Assembly: GCA_900770275.1 (NCBI GenBank)
Contig: CAAGJS010000173.1
Span: 1 to 22,969 of the forward strand
Direction: 5' to 3'
DNA length: 22,969 bases
From: Erysipelotrichaceae bacterium
Lineage (GTDB): Bacteria; Bacillota_I; Bacilli_A; Erysipelotrichales; Erysipelotrichaceae
Of the stretch, positions 15,059-22,969 are shown piece after piece; the first letter of the stretch is position 1, and each line of letters begins with the position of its first letter. The position numbers were made by a program, and so were the translations under genes. Below the pieces are notes generated by a model. The model searched no databases, had not been told where the DNA came from, and saw only the letters and a program-made list of their open reading frames with translations.

Positions 15059-17231
15059 ACTGCTCGCTCCGGCGGGCACCATGGACGCTCTGCATGCGGC
15101 AGTCAATGCCGGTGCGGATGCGGTATATCTTGGCAGTACGCTGTTTTCGGCCCGTGCCTTTGCGGGCAATTTTGATCATGACCAGATGACGGAGGCGGTA
15201 CGGTATTGCCACCAGAGGGGCGTTTCCGTGTATGTCACGATGAATACGCTGCTATTTGAAGATGAACTGGAACGTGCGATGCAGGAGGTGGATTTCCTGT
15301 ACCATGCGGACGTGGATGCGCTGCTGATCCAGGATCTGGGGCTGTTTCAGAAGGTTCATGCCTGCTATCCGGATTTTGACATCCATTGCAGTACGCAGAT
15401 GCACATTCATAACGTTGATGGCTGCCGCTTCATGAAAGAAGAAGGCGCCAGGCGCGTTGTGCTTGCCCGTGAGACGCCGCTTGATCTGATCAAAGAATGT
15501 GTCAGCACTGGCGTTGATATTGAAGTGTTCTGCTATGGGGCCAGCTGTATCAGCTACTCGGGACAGTGTCTGATGTCGGCAGAAGTAAAGAACCGCTCAG
15601 GCAACCGGGGCATGTGTGCGCAGATGTGCCGCCTTCGCTATACGCCAATCAGGGATGGAAAGCCGCAGCCGTGCCCGGATGGTGACTATGTTCTTTCACC
15701 AAAGGATATCAATCTGATTGAGCGGGTGCCGGATCTGATACAGGCTGGTGTAGCGTCGTTGAAGATTGAAGGGCGGATGAAGCGGCCGGAATATGTATAT
15801 CTTGCCGTAAAGACATTCCGTGAAGCGATCGATGCCTGCTATGCGGGAAAGCCATATCATCTCAGTGCGAAACGTGATGAGCAGCTGAAGCTGATGTTCA
15901 ACCGCGGCTTTTCGCAGGGACATTTTGCCAGCGCATCCGTAGAAGACAGGATGTCGCATTATCGCCCGAACCATCGGGGCATTGAAATCGGAAGCGTTCT
16001 GCAGTTTCAGAATGGACGGGTACTGGTGCAGCTGAGCAAGCCTCTTCATCAGCATGATGGTCTGCGCATTGTCAATGAGCCTGTCGATACGGGATTGACA
16101 GCGGTCAAGATTGAAAAGAACGGGCTGCTCGTCAACAGTGCAATGCCTGGTGATAAGGTCTGGCTCGAATGCCACTCCAAACCGGTTCCCAAGCGTGGTC
16201 AGAAGGTACTCAAGACCAGCAGCGCAGAGCTGATCGATGAGATCGATCGCACGATGATGGAACAGCCGAAGCGCCGGGAAGTAACGGTTTCCTATATTGC
16301 AAGAATCGGTGAGCCGCTGCAGTTAGTCGCTAAGCTTGATGGAAAAACGGCAGAAGTTACGCTGGAGCAGCCATTATCCGCGGCTAAGAATGCGCCACTG
16401 ACACGTGAAAAGCTTGAAACATCCCTTGCCAAGACCGATACGGCTCCGTTTACCGCGGTGTTTGATCACGATGCATCGGTTGTTGAGGGAGTATTCCTGC
16501 CGGTATCGATGCTCAATGAAGCAAGGCGTACTCTCTATGCCAATCTTCTGGAGAAGCTGGCAGTTGTCCATGATCGTACCGTTGTTAAACCTTATCATGT
16601 GGAAGTTTCTCAGCCTGATCCTCTGCCATGGCGGATTCTTGCAAAAGATGCGTCAGAATCGTTTGCCAATGACTCCATCCGCTGTGTAAACGAGGAAGAG
16701 ATTGTACCGGTCATTCATGAGCAGTCAGTCAATCTTGATGACTATGGGGCACATGCCATACTTTCCTCGGTCGGCGACTTCTTCCAGGCTTCCAAAGGCA
16801 GCGGCTATATCGCCGGCATTACGATGAATCTTGCCAACAGTGCGGCGATTGCCTTTACGCTGCGCCATGGATGTTCTGCCGTAATCTTCTCTTCGGAAGT
16901 GCCGGAGCTGGAGATTGCCCGCAGTCTGGATGTTTTTTCAAAGACCTATGGTTTTGTGCCATGTACCTACCGGCTGGTATACGGCCGCCGGACGCTGATG
17001 TTTGTAAAAGGCGGCTTCATGGAGGCTTCGGCAGATTCGCTCAAGGATATGGAAGGACGCATCTATCCATTGCGTCAGGGCTCATTCCTTACTAAAATAT
17101 TGGCACCGGAACCTTATCGTTCCCAGAACCGGTACTGCTATGGAAGTGTGATCGTCTTTACTGGTGAAAACGAAGCAAAACAAGGGGAGATTATCAAAGA
17201 GGCATATGAAGAAGTTCTTGGAAGAGTTTAA
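15042..17231 (+). CDS. U32 family protein, RlhA-like, with C-terminal DUF3656 region
   Basis: Annotated as a peptidase family, but studied members with this architecture modify RNA: E. coli RlhA hydroxylates a 23S rRNA cytidine. The 729 residues comprise an N-terminal U32 TIM-barrel-like part (ELLAPAGTMDALHAAVNAGA, then DIHCSTQMHIHN) and a long C-terminal part of DUF3656 type. The conserved cysteine cluster is intact: C169 and C176 in ASCISYSGQC, and C192 and C196 in GMCAQMC; these likely include iron-sulfur ligands. An SLKIEGRMKRPEYV motif follows. The ATG has AGGGTGG about 9 bases upstream inside the glycosylase gene. RNA hydroxylation is the best guess; the exact target is not known. Confidence 0.9.
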   Translation: MLKKVELLAPAGTMDALHAAVNAGADAVYLGSTLFSARAFAGNFDHDQMTEAVRYCHQRGVSVYVTMNTLLFEDELERAMQEVDFLYHADVDALLIQDLGLFQKVHACYPDFDIHCSTQMHIHNVDGCRFMKEEGARRVVLARETPLDLIKECVSTGVDIEVFCYGASCISYSGQCLMSAEVKNRSGNRGMCAQMCRLRYTPIRDGKPQPCPDGDYVLSPKDINLIERVPDLIQAGVASLKIEGRMKRPEYVYLAVKTFREAIDACYAGKPYHLSAKRDEQLKLMFNRGFSQGHFASASVEDRMSHYRPNHRGIEIGSVLQFQNGRVLVQLSKPLHQHDGLRIVNEPVDTGLTAVKIEKNGLLVNSAMPGDKVWLECHSKPVPKRGQKVLKTSSAELIDEIDRTMMEQPKRREVTVSYIARIGEPLQLVAKLDGKTAEVTLEQPLSAAKNAPLTREKLETSLAKTDTAPFTAVFDHDASVVEGVFLPVSMLNEARRTLYANLLEKLAVVHDRTVVKPYHVEVSQPDPLPWRILAKDASESFANDSIRCVNEEEIVPVIHEQSVNLDDYGAHAILSSVGDFFQASKGSGYIAGITMNLANSAAIAFTLRHGCSAVIFSSEVPELEIARSLDVFSKTYGFVPCTYRLVYGRRTLMFVKGGFMEASADSLKDMEGRIYPLRQGSFLTKILAPEPYRSQNRYCYGSVIVFTGENEAKQGEIIKEAYEEVLGRV

Positions 17232-17637
17232 GACGTTTGCGTTTAAGGGCAATGTATTCGACATGGCTGTCGGTATTATCATCGGCAGCGCATTTACGGC
17301 AATCATCAATTCGTTTGTCAACGACATCATCAGCCCGCTGCTTGGCCTGTTTGGAACGGTAAATCTGGACAACATGAGCGTTGTTCTCAAGCAGGGAGCG
17401 GATGCGGAGTCGTCCGTGGTTCTGAATTATGGTTCCTTCATTTCGGCAGTCATCAATTTCCTTCTGATGGCGCTGATCCTCTTCCTGATGGTCAAGACCG
17501 TTAATAAGGCACGTGCGGAAGCAGAAAAGTTCAGCAAGAAGGAAGAAGCTCCCGCCGAGGCACCGAAGAAGAGTGACGAGCTGGTCGCTCTGGAAGAGAT
17601 CCGCGATCTTCTCAAAGCACAGGCGGAAAAGAAGTAA
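17206..17637 (+). CDS. mscL: Large-conductance mechanosensitive channel
   Basis: Pentameric membrane valve that opens under hypo-osmotic stress; 143 residues, standard length. The N-terminal amphipathic helix (KKFLEEFKTFAFKGN) leads into TM1 (FDMAVGIIIGSAFTAIINSF), then the periplasmic loop and TM2 (about 80-103, FLLMALILFLMVKTVN), ending in a charged helix (LVALEEIRDLLKAQAEKK). The ATG at 17206 aligns with the family start; an upstream in-frame GTG at 17164 would add an unusual basic tail. It overlaps the U32 gene by 26 bases with AAAGAGG a few bases upstream, so it is coupled to that gene, and it ends just before a terminator. Confidence 0.97.
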   Translation: MKKFLEEFKTFAFKGNVFDMAVGIIIGSAFTAIINSFVNDIISPLLGLFGTVNLDNMSVVLKQGADAESSVVLNYGSFISAVINFLLMALILFLMVKTVNKARAEAEKFSKKEEAPAEAPKKSDELVALEEIRDLLKAQAEKK

Positions 17638-17647
17638 AGAATTGCAC

Positions 17648-17677
17648 ACGGCAGAGACTTCGTGTCTCTGCTGTTTT
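17648..17677 (+). terminator. Terminator of the comEA-mscL operon
   Basis: ACGGCAGAGAC (17648-17658) pairs with GTCTCTGCTGT (17664-17674) around a TTCGT loop, one G-U pair, followed by a short TTTT run. The stem is strong but the T-run is short, so some read-through into smc is possible; no promoter for smc is obvious after it. Confidence 0.8.
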
Positions 17678-17704
17678 GCGTGAGCAGGATACGGGAGGTT
17701 TTTC

Positions 17705-20641
17705 ATGTTTTTAAAGCGCATCGAAATGCAGGGATTCAAATCCTTTGCGGATCGGACCGTTATTACCTTCGATGATCCGATTACTGGGATCGTCGGGCCC
17801 AACGGCTGCGGAAAATCGAATATTACAGATGCCGTGCGCTGGGTATTAGGCGAGCAGTCGTCCCGTTCCATGCGCGGCGAACATATGAGCGACGTCATCT
17901 TCTCCGGCAGCGCTGATCGCAAGCCCATGAACATGGCCGAAGTGACGCTGGTCTTTGATAATTCGTCCCATGTGCTCAACAGCGATCAGCAGGAGCTGGA
18001 AGTGACACGCCGCCTGTATCGTTCCGGTGATGCGGAATATCTGATCAACCGTCAGAACGTGCGTCTGCGCGATGTCGTGGACCTGTTTCTGGATACGGGA
18101 CTTGGCAAGGATTCTCTGAGCATTATTTCGCAGGGCAACGTCATTGCCTTTGCCGAAGCCAAGCCGCTGGACCGCCGTCCGATCTTTGAAGAAGCAGCCG
18201 GCGTCGCCAAGTACAAGAAACGCAAAATCGAGTCACTCTCGCGCCTGGAGCGGACGAAGACGAACCTCGATCGTTCCCAGGATATTCTGGCGGAACTTGA
18301 AAAGCAGGTATCACCATTAAAGCGGCAGGCCCACAAGGCAGAGATCTACCGGGCCAAGAAGAAGCGTCTGGAAGAGATTGAAATTACAGTTCTTGTGCAG
18401 GAAATTGAAGATCTCAACAATCAGGTCGACGATGCCAAGAAATCTCTTTTAAATGCGGAAAGTGCGGCCCAGATCGCTTCCACAAGCATTCAGGTCTCTG
18501 AGACACGGCTTGCGCAGCAGCGCCAGCAATCCAGTCAGCTGGAGAAAGAAATCAACGTTCTGCAGGAAGAACTGCTGCAGAACGTCGATGCGGTCACGAG
18601 TCTTGAAGCGCGGCGTACCGAGATGGATGAGCGTCGCAAATACATCATCGAAACCGGCAGCCGCGAAGAGCGGATCAAGGAGACGCAGGCACTGCTGGAA
18701 ACGGCCCGTCAGGAGTATGAAGACCGTCATGCCCGTTACCTGGCGCTCGATAATGCGATGAAGCTCGATGAAGAGAAACTGACGCAGAGTTCGCAGAATC
18801 TTTTCGATCAGCGCAGTGCCCTGGAGCAGGCGCAGTCCCTGTTACGGAATCTGCAGAATCAGCAGACGTATCTTGAAAACATGATGCGCGATCCTTTCCA
18901 GGGACGTCAGTCCGGTACCCGTTCCATCATGGAAAACCGCAATGCACTTCATGGCATTCTTGGTGTCATTGGTCAGGAAATCCATGCAAAGGATGGCTAT
19001 GAGCAGGCTGTTTCAGAAGCTTTGGGCGGAGCCATGTACAACATCGTCACTGTCGATGAGCAGGCGGCACGCGATGCGATTCGCTTTCTGAACCGCAACC
19101 AGTCGGGACGTGCGACATTCCTGCCTTTGACGGTATGCCGTGCCCGTTATGTTTCGCAGGAGGCTCTCGCCATCTGCAATGGCACGAAAGGGTATCTTGG
19201 CGCGGCGTCTTCCTTTGTTGAGACGGATCCGAAGTTTCAGCCGGTCGTAGATGCGTTATTGAACAATGTGCTTGTCGTTGATTCGATGGAAGCGGGAAAT
19301 AATCTTTCTTCCTTAACGAATCGTGCCTATAACATCGTTACGCTCAATGGTGAAGTGATTCATCGCGGCGGCTCAATGACCGGCGGCAAGCTGAAGCACA
19401 ATACGACGCCTGTCACGGTTGCCCGGGAGCTTTCCCGTGTCAAGGAAAGCATCGATGCCCAGATCGCAAAGGTCAAACTTCTGCAGAAGGCCGAGATGGA
19501 TGCGTCCAATCAGGTGGATGCGATCAAGAACCGTCTGAGTCAGAACCGTGTCGCCAAGGCAGGTCTGGAACCGGTTGTCGATGCCAAGAAAGCCAAGATG
19601 GACAAGCTGAGTAATGATCTTGCGCTGCTTGGCGGGCAGGCGGAAGAAACAGCCGATGAGGCGCAGAATGAGACGATTGCAAAGCTCAATGAAGCTTACA
19701 AGCGCCGCGACACAATTACGGCTGAAATCCGAACCAAGCGCGATGAGAAGCAGTCGCTTCAGCAGGACATTGAACGCAAGGACCAGCAGCTGCGTCAGCT
19801 GCGCAAGGACAAGGAACGTGCGGATGCCTCGGCCAGTGCGATCAAGGTCGATGAAAGCCGCCTGGAAGCGAAGATTGAAAACAATCTGCAGCGTCTGGCT
19901 TCGGAGTATCAGCTGACCTTTGAATTTGCCAAGACCAAGGTCTCCGATGAACCGGTCGAAAATGCGCGGGAAGAAGTGCTGCAGTTACGTGCAGATATTG
20001 AGCGCCTTGGCAACGTCAACATGGAGGCGCCAGAGCAGTACTCCGAAGTCAATGAGCGCTACGAATTCCTCAAGAAACAGATCGAGGAGCTGACCGAAAG
20101 CCGTGACAAGATTCTGGCGGCCATCGAGGAAATGGACCGGGTCATGGTTAAGCAGTTCAAGGAAATGTTTGACAAGATCAACGGCAGTTTCAACGATATC
20201 TTCCGTTCGCTGTATGGCGGCGGAAAGGCGCGGCTGATTCTGGAAGATCCGTCCGATATTCTCAACACAGGAATTGACATCGATGCACAGCCTCCGGGAA
20301 AGGCTGTTCAGAACAACATGCTGTTTTCGGGCGGTGAGAAGTCGCTGATTGCGCTCTGTGTTCTGTTTGCGATTCTCAAGGTGAAGCCGGTCCCGCTGGT
20401 CATTCTCGATGAGGTTGAGGCAGCGCTGGATCAGGGCAACGTCGAGCGCTTTGCGCAGTATCTGCATCAGTATACGGATCAGACGCAGTTCCTTGTTGTG
20501 ACGCATCGTCCGGGTACGATGGAGAACTGTGATACGCTGTATGGCGTCACGATGCAGCATCAGGGTGTTTCCCAGATGCTCAAGGTGGAGCTGAAGGATG
20601 CCGTCGGTATGGCGGAGCCGGAAAAGGAGGCGCAGGCATGA
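17705..20641 (+). CDS. smc: Chromosome segregation protein SMC
   Basis: Dimeric ATPase that, with ScpA and ScpB, extrudes DNA loops and aligns chromosome arms. N-terminal head: FKSFADRT, Walker A GPNGCGKSN near 35-43, and the Q-loop ISQGNV. Hinge: about 410-560, with YNIVTVDE, NRAYNIVTLNGEVI and RGGSMTGG. C-terminal head: signature LFSGGEKSL near 873-881, Walker B VILDEVEAALD near 898-908. Both coiled-coil arms are short, about 230 residues on each side of the hinge against about 330 in Bacillus, which accounts for the total of 978 residues against about 1186. The cut is symmetric, so the rod should still pair. Mollicutes SMC proteins are of similar size. The ATG has GGGAGG 6 bases upstream. 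ftsY overlaps its stop by 4 bases, as in many Firmicutes. Confidence 0.98.
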   Translation: MFLKRIEMQGFKSFADRTVITFDDPITGIVGPNGCGKSNITDAVRWVLGEQSSRSMRGEHMSDVIFSGSADRKPMNMAEVTLVFDNSSHVLNSDQQELEVTRRLYRSGDAEYLINRQNVRLRDVVDLFLDTGLGKDSLSIISQGNVIAFAEAKPLDRRPIFEEAAGVAKYKKRKIESLSRLERTKTNLDRSQDILAELEKQVSPLKRQAHKAEIYRAKKKRLEEIEITVLVQEIEDLNNQVDDAKKSLLNAESAAQIASTSIQVSETRLAQQRQQSSQLEKEINVLQEELLQNVDAVTSLEARRTEMDERRKYIIETGSREERIKETQALLETARQEYEDRHARYLALDNAMKLDEEKLTQSSQNLFDQRSALEQAQSLLRNLQNQQTYLENMMRDPFQGRQSGTRSIMENRNALHGILGVIGQEIHAKDGYEQAVSEALGGAMYNIVTVDEQAARDAIRFLNRNQSGRATFLPLTVCRARYVSQEALAICNGTKGYLGAASSFVETDPKFQPVVDALLNNVLVVDSMEAGNNLSSLTNRAYNIVTLNGEVIHRGGSMTGGKLKHNTTPVTVARELSRVKESIDAQIAKVKLLQKAEMDASNQVDAIKNRLSQNRVAKAGLEPVVDAKKAKMDKLSNDLALLGGQAEETADEAQNETIAKLNEAYKRRDTITAEIRTKRDEKQSLQQDIERKDQQLRQLRKDKERADASASAIKVDESRLEAKIENNLQRLASEYQLTFEFAKTKVSDEPVENAREEVLQLRADIERLGNVNMEAPEQYSEVNERYEFLKKQIEELTESRDKILAAIEEMDRVMVKQFKEMFDKINGSFNDIFRSLYGGGKARLILEDPSDILNTGIDIDAQPPGKAVQNNMLFSGGEKSLIALCVLFAILKVKPVPLVILDEVEAALDQGNVERFAQYLHQYTDQTQFLVVTHRPGTMENCDTLYGVTMQHQGVSQMLKVELKDAVGMAEPEKEAQA

Positions 20642-21609
20642 GTATTCTTGATTCTCTGAAATCCATCTTCCAGAAGAAGGATGATAAGGCTGTCTATCTC
20701 AGCGGCTTCAAAAAATCGAAGGATTCGCTGCAGGAAAAAAGCAGCAGCCTGAAGAAGAACTTCAAGGGCGTCGATGACGAGTTCCTGGAGCAGCTCGAGA
20801 TCGTTCTGCTGGAAAGCGACATCGGTGTCGAAACGGCGGATGCGATCTGCGAAAACATGAAGAAGACGGCTGATGAGTATGTCAATGTGTCTTGGAAGTG
20901 GGCCGTCAACTTTGTGATCCAGTCAATGAAAGACTTATACGAAGAGGTACCCGATGAGCCCATCCGCTGGAATGAGAACGGTCCGACCGTGATCTTCCTG
21001 GAAGGTGTCAACGGGTCCGGCAAGACGACGACGGCGGCCAAACTGACTGCTAAATACCAGGCGGAAGGAAAGAAGGTTGCGCTGGTGGCGGCAGATACGT
21101 TCCGGGCGGGAGCGATCGATCAGCTGGATACCTGGGCAAAGCGTCTCAACGTTCCCTGCATCAAGGGACGTGAGAATGGCGATCCTTCGGCGGCAATCGT
21201 GGATGGCTGCCGGTATGCGAAGGAAAACAACGTCGATGTATTGTTATGTGATACGGCAGGCCGCCTTCAGAATAAAGCAGGCCTGATGGCGGAGCTTGGC
21301 AAGATGAATCGCGTCGCGGGACGTGAGATACCCGGGGCGCCGCACAATACGTGGCTCGTTCTTGATGCGACGACGGGACAGAACGGCTTGCGGCAGGCGG
21401 AGCTGTTTGATGCGGCAACGGATCTTTCGGGCATCATTCTGACGAAGATGGACGGTACGGCCAAGGGCGGCATCGTGATCGGCATCAAGCAGAAGCTGCA
21501 TCTGCCGGTTCTCTTCATTGGTCTGGGGGAGAAGAAGGAAGATCTGCGTCCGTTTGATCTGGATTCGTATCTGTACAGCATTTCGCAGGGACTGGACGAT
21601 GCTGGATAA
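20638..21609 (+). CDS. ftsY: Signal recognition particle receptor FtsY
   Basis: GTPase that receives SRP-bound ribosomes at the membrane for co-translational insertion. The 323 residues are a compact NG form lacking the long acidic A domain of E. coli. Motifs: G1 loop GVNGSGKTT at 123-131, DTFRAGAIDQL, DTAGR (G3), TKMDGTAKGG (G4), and GLGEKKEDLRPFD near the end. An amphipathic lysine-rich N-terminus (SILDSLKSIFQKK) can serve as lipid-binding helix. AAGGAGG precedes the ATG inside smc. It overlaps ylxM by 11 bases. Confidence 0.98.
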   Translation: MSILDSLKSIFQKKDDKAVYLSGFKKSKDSLQEKSSSLKKNFKGVDDEFLEQLEIVLLESDIGVETADAICENMKKTADEYVNVSWKWAVNFVIQSMKDLYEEVPDEPIRWNENGPTVIFLEGVNGSGKTTTAAKLTAKYQAEGKKVALVAADTFRAGAIDQLDTWAKRLNVPCIKGRENGDPSAAIVDGCRYAKENNVDVLLCDTAGRLQNKAGLMAELGKMNRVAGREIPGAPHNTWLVLDATTGQNGLRQAELFDAATDLSGIILTKMDGTAKGGIVIGIKQKLHLPVLFIGLGEKKEDLRPFDLDSYLYSISQGLDDAG

Positions 21610-21922
21610 GATTACGGCGAATGCGCTGCTGGACTATTATGGAAGTCTTCTGACAGATCGGCAGCAGACGATTTGCCGGTATTATTTTGAAGAGGATCTT
21701 TCCTATCAGGAAATTGCGGAAAATGAAGGCATTTCCCGCACGGCGGTATATGATACTATCAGTCATTCGCTTCAGCAGCTGGAGAGGTATGAAGCTGAGC
21801 TGCACCTGTATGCAAATGCCAGGAAGCGGAATGCGCTGTATGATGCGCTGGATGCGTCGCAGGATCCGGCAGTAAAGAAATTAGTAATACAACTCAGAAA
21901 GATTGAGACAGAAGGAGAGTAG
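21599..21922 (+). CDS. ylxM: YlxM-like SRP-associated DNA-binding protein (UPF0122)
   Basis: A 107-residue helix-turn-helix protein that, in streptococci, binds the SRP pathway components Ffh and FtsY; in general it is called a putative HTH regulator. The N-terminal half has LLDYYGSLLTDRQQTICRYY, then EDLSYQEIAENEGISRTAVYDTI, a sigma-70 region 4-like HTH, followed by a helical tail. The ATG at 21599 lies within the end of ftsY, without a strong ribosome-binding site, so expression is probably coupled. In most Firmicutes ffh follows; here ackA does. Confidence 0.93.
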   Translation: MLDKITANALLDYYGSLLTDRQQTICRYYFEEDLSYQEIAENEGISRTAVYDTISHSLQQLERYEAELHLYANARKRNALYDALDASQDPAVKKLVIQLRKIETEGE

Positions 21923-21923
21923 T

Positions 21924-22969
21924 ATGAGCAAGGTTATTGCAGTCAATTCGGGTTCTTCATCCCTTAAGTTTCAGCTGTTTGACATGCCGAGTGAGAAGGT
22001 TCTCACATCGGGTCAGGCGGAGCGGATCGGCCAGGCCATGGGCCAGTTTACGATCAAGGTAAACGGTGAGAAACATGTGCAGACGCTTCCGATTCCTGAC
22101 CATAAGAAGGCAGTGGATCTTCTGCTGAAGGCTCTGGTGGATGAGGGCATCGTTAAGAGTCTGGATGAGATCAAGGGTGCAGGCCACCGTATTGTCCAGG
22201 GCGGTTCCTACTTTGATCAGTCGGTCGTTGTGACCAAGGATGTGGAGGATAAGGTTGAGGAACTGGCGCCGCTGGCTCCGCTGCACAATCCGGCACATCT
22301 GGTGTGCTATCGTGCATTCAAGGAAGCGCTGCCCCATGTTGGCCATGTGTTTGTCTTTGATACGGCGTTCCATCAGACGATGGGCCCGGAGAGCTATCTC
22401 TTCCCGGTACCGTATGAGTGGTATACGGATCATAAGGTGCGCCGCTATGGTGCCCATGGTACGTCGCACTATTATGTCAACCGTCGCGCTGCAGAGCTGA
22501 TGGGCAGGCCGGTTGAGGATCTCAACATGATCACCTGCCATCTTGGCAATGGTGCTTCAATTACCGCGATTAAGGGCGGAAAGTGCATCAATACGTCGAT
22601 GGGGCTGACGCCGCTGGGAGGCATCATGATGGGTACGCGTTCAGGCGATATTGATCCGACGGTTGTCTTCTACATGGAGAAGGTTCTCAATCTGTCGCCG
22701 GATGATATGGATACGATCCTGAACAAGAAGAGCGGCATGCTTGGTGTTTCCGGCATTTCTTCCGATGCCCGCGACATTCAGGCAGCCGTCAACGAGGGCA
22801 ATGAGCGTGCAATCCTGACGGTCAACCTGTATGCCAACCGTGCAGTCAACGTGATCGGCGGCTATTACATGGAACTTGGCCATACGGATGCGATCGTGTT
22901 TACAGCCGGCCTTGGCGAGAACGATGATATGACGCGTGAGCGGATCCTGAAGGGCCTGGAAGAGGGCAT
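21924..22969 (+). CDS. ackA: Acetate kinase (3' end outside window)
   Basis: Converts acetyl phosphate and ADP to acetate and ATP, the last step of acetate fermentation, in the cytoplasm. The 348 residues seen (of about 400) start with VIAVNSGSSSLKF (N8 phosphate loop) and carry R89 in GHRIVQGG, catalytic D146 in DTAFHQTM, H178 in RRYGAHGTSH, the HLGNGAS loop and R239 in MGTRSGDIDP. The late catalytic glutamate and the C-terminal strand lie beyond the window. AAGGAG precedes the ATG, which begins 1 base after the ylxM stop, so it appears to be in the smc-ftsY-ylxM transcript. No catabolite-responsive element or separate promoter is evident before it. Confidence 0.97.
   Translation, partial: MSKVIAVNSGSSSLKFQLFDMPSEKVLTSGQAERIGQAMGQFTIKVNGEKHVQTLPIPDHKKAVDLLLKALVDEGIVKSLDEIKGAGHRIVQGGSYFDQSVVVTKDVEDKVEELAPLAPLHNPAHLVCYRAFKEALPHVGHVFVFDTAFHQTMGPESYLFPVPYEWYTDHKVRRYGAHGTSHYYVNRRAAELMGRPVEDLNMITCHLGNGASITAIKGGKCINTSMGLTPLGGIMMGTRSGDIDPTVVFYMEKVLNLSPDDMDTILNKKSGMLGVSGISSDARDIQAAVNEGNERAILTVNLYANRAVNVIGGYYMELGHTDAIVFTAGLGENDDMTRERILKGLEEG

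Noticed and set aside
17194..17979. A 261-codon minus-strand frame across mscL and the start of smc
   Set aside because: It crosses two clear genes and a terminator on the other strand; its composition is that of a shadow frame.
1..22969. Search for CRISPR arrays, insertion sequences, prophage genes, toxin-antitoxin pairs, rRNA or tRNA genes
   Set aside because: No spaced direct repeats, transposase or integrase motifs, paired small toxin/antitoxin genes or tRNA cloverleafs were seen by eye; the tRNA-like signal near 3420 is the T-box.

Overview
The window is a stretch of bacterial housekeeping DNA from a low-to-mid-GC Firmicute. The gene order alaS – ireB – ruvX – DUF1292 – mltG – udk – greA is classic for Firmicutes. 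A 978-residue SMC (about 200 shorter than in Bacillus) and an alanyl-tRNA synthetase with an 'INAGV' motif 1 region point to the Erysipelotrichia/Mollicutes side of the phylum. This placement is inference, not proof. No rRNA, tRNA, CRISPR array, insertion sequence or prophage gene is visible.

Layout. (1) 1-2800, minus strand: a three-gene ABC importer (lipoprotein, permease, ATPase cut by the window edge) of the TrpXYZ-like ABC_sub_bind type, driven by a good promoter at 2770-2798. (2) 2857-3207, plus strand: a small membrane protein with a zinc ribbon. (3) 3250-6278: alaS behind a well-formed alanine T-box riboswitch (specifier GCU, UGGU tRNA-end-binding bulge) and ending at a strong terminator. 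(4) 6316-7242: a 308-residue protein of unknown function with a C-terminal helix-turn-helix, inserted where alaS normally abuts ireB. (5) 7308-10524: ireB-ruvX-DUF1292-mltG-nudix-udk, mostly overlapping or abutting genes. (6) 10527-11135: greA with its own promoter and terminator. (7) 11136-17637: comEA-comEC-holA-inosine/uracil-DNA glycosylase-U32 protein-mscL as one translationally coupled operon whose first ribosome-binding site lies inside the greA terminator. (8) 17705-22969: smc-ftsY-ylxM followed directly by ackA, cut by the window edge.

How the parts relate: the window mixes translation (alaS and its tRNA-sensing leader, the U32 RNA-modification protein), cell wall regulation and synthesis (ireB, mltG), nucleotide salvage and sanitation (udk, Nudix), DNA uptake, replication and repair (comEA, comEC, holA, ruvX, glycosylase), chromosome organisation (smc) and membrane targeting (ftsY, ylxM). 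I found no convincing undescribed system. The best leads are the unknown HTH protein at 6316-7242, the combined terminator and sequestered ribosome-binding site ahead of comEA, the atypical ComEC core, and ackA sitting where ffh would be expected.
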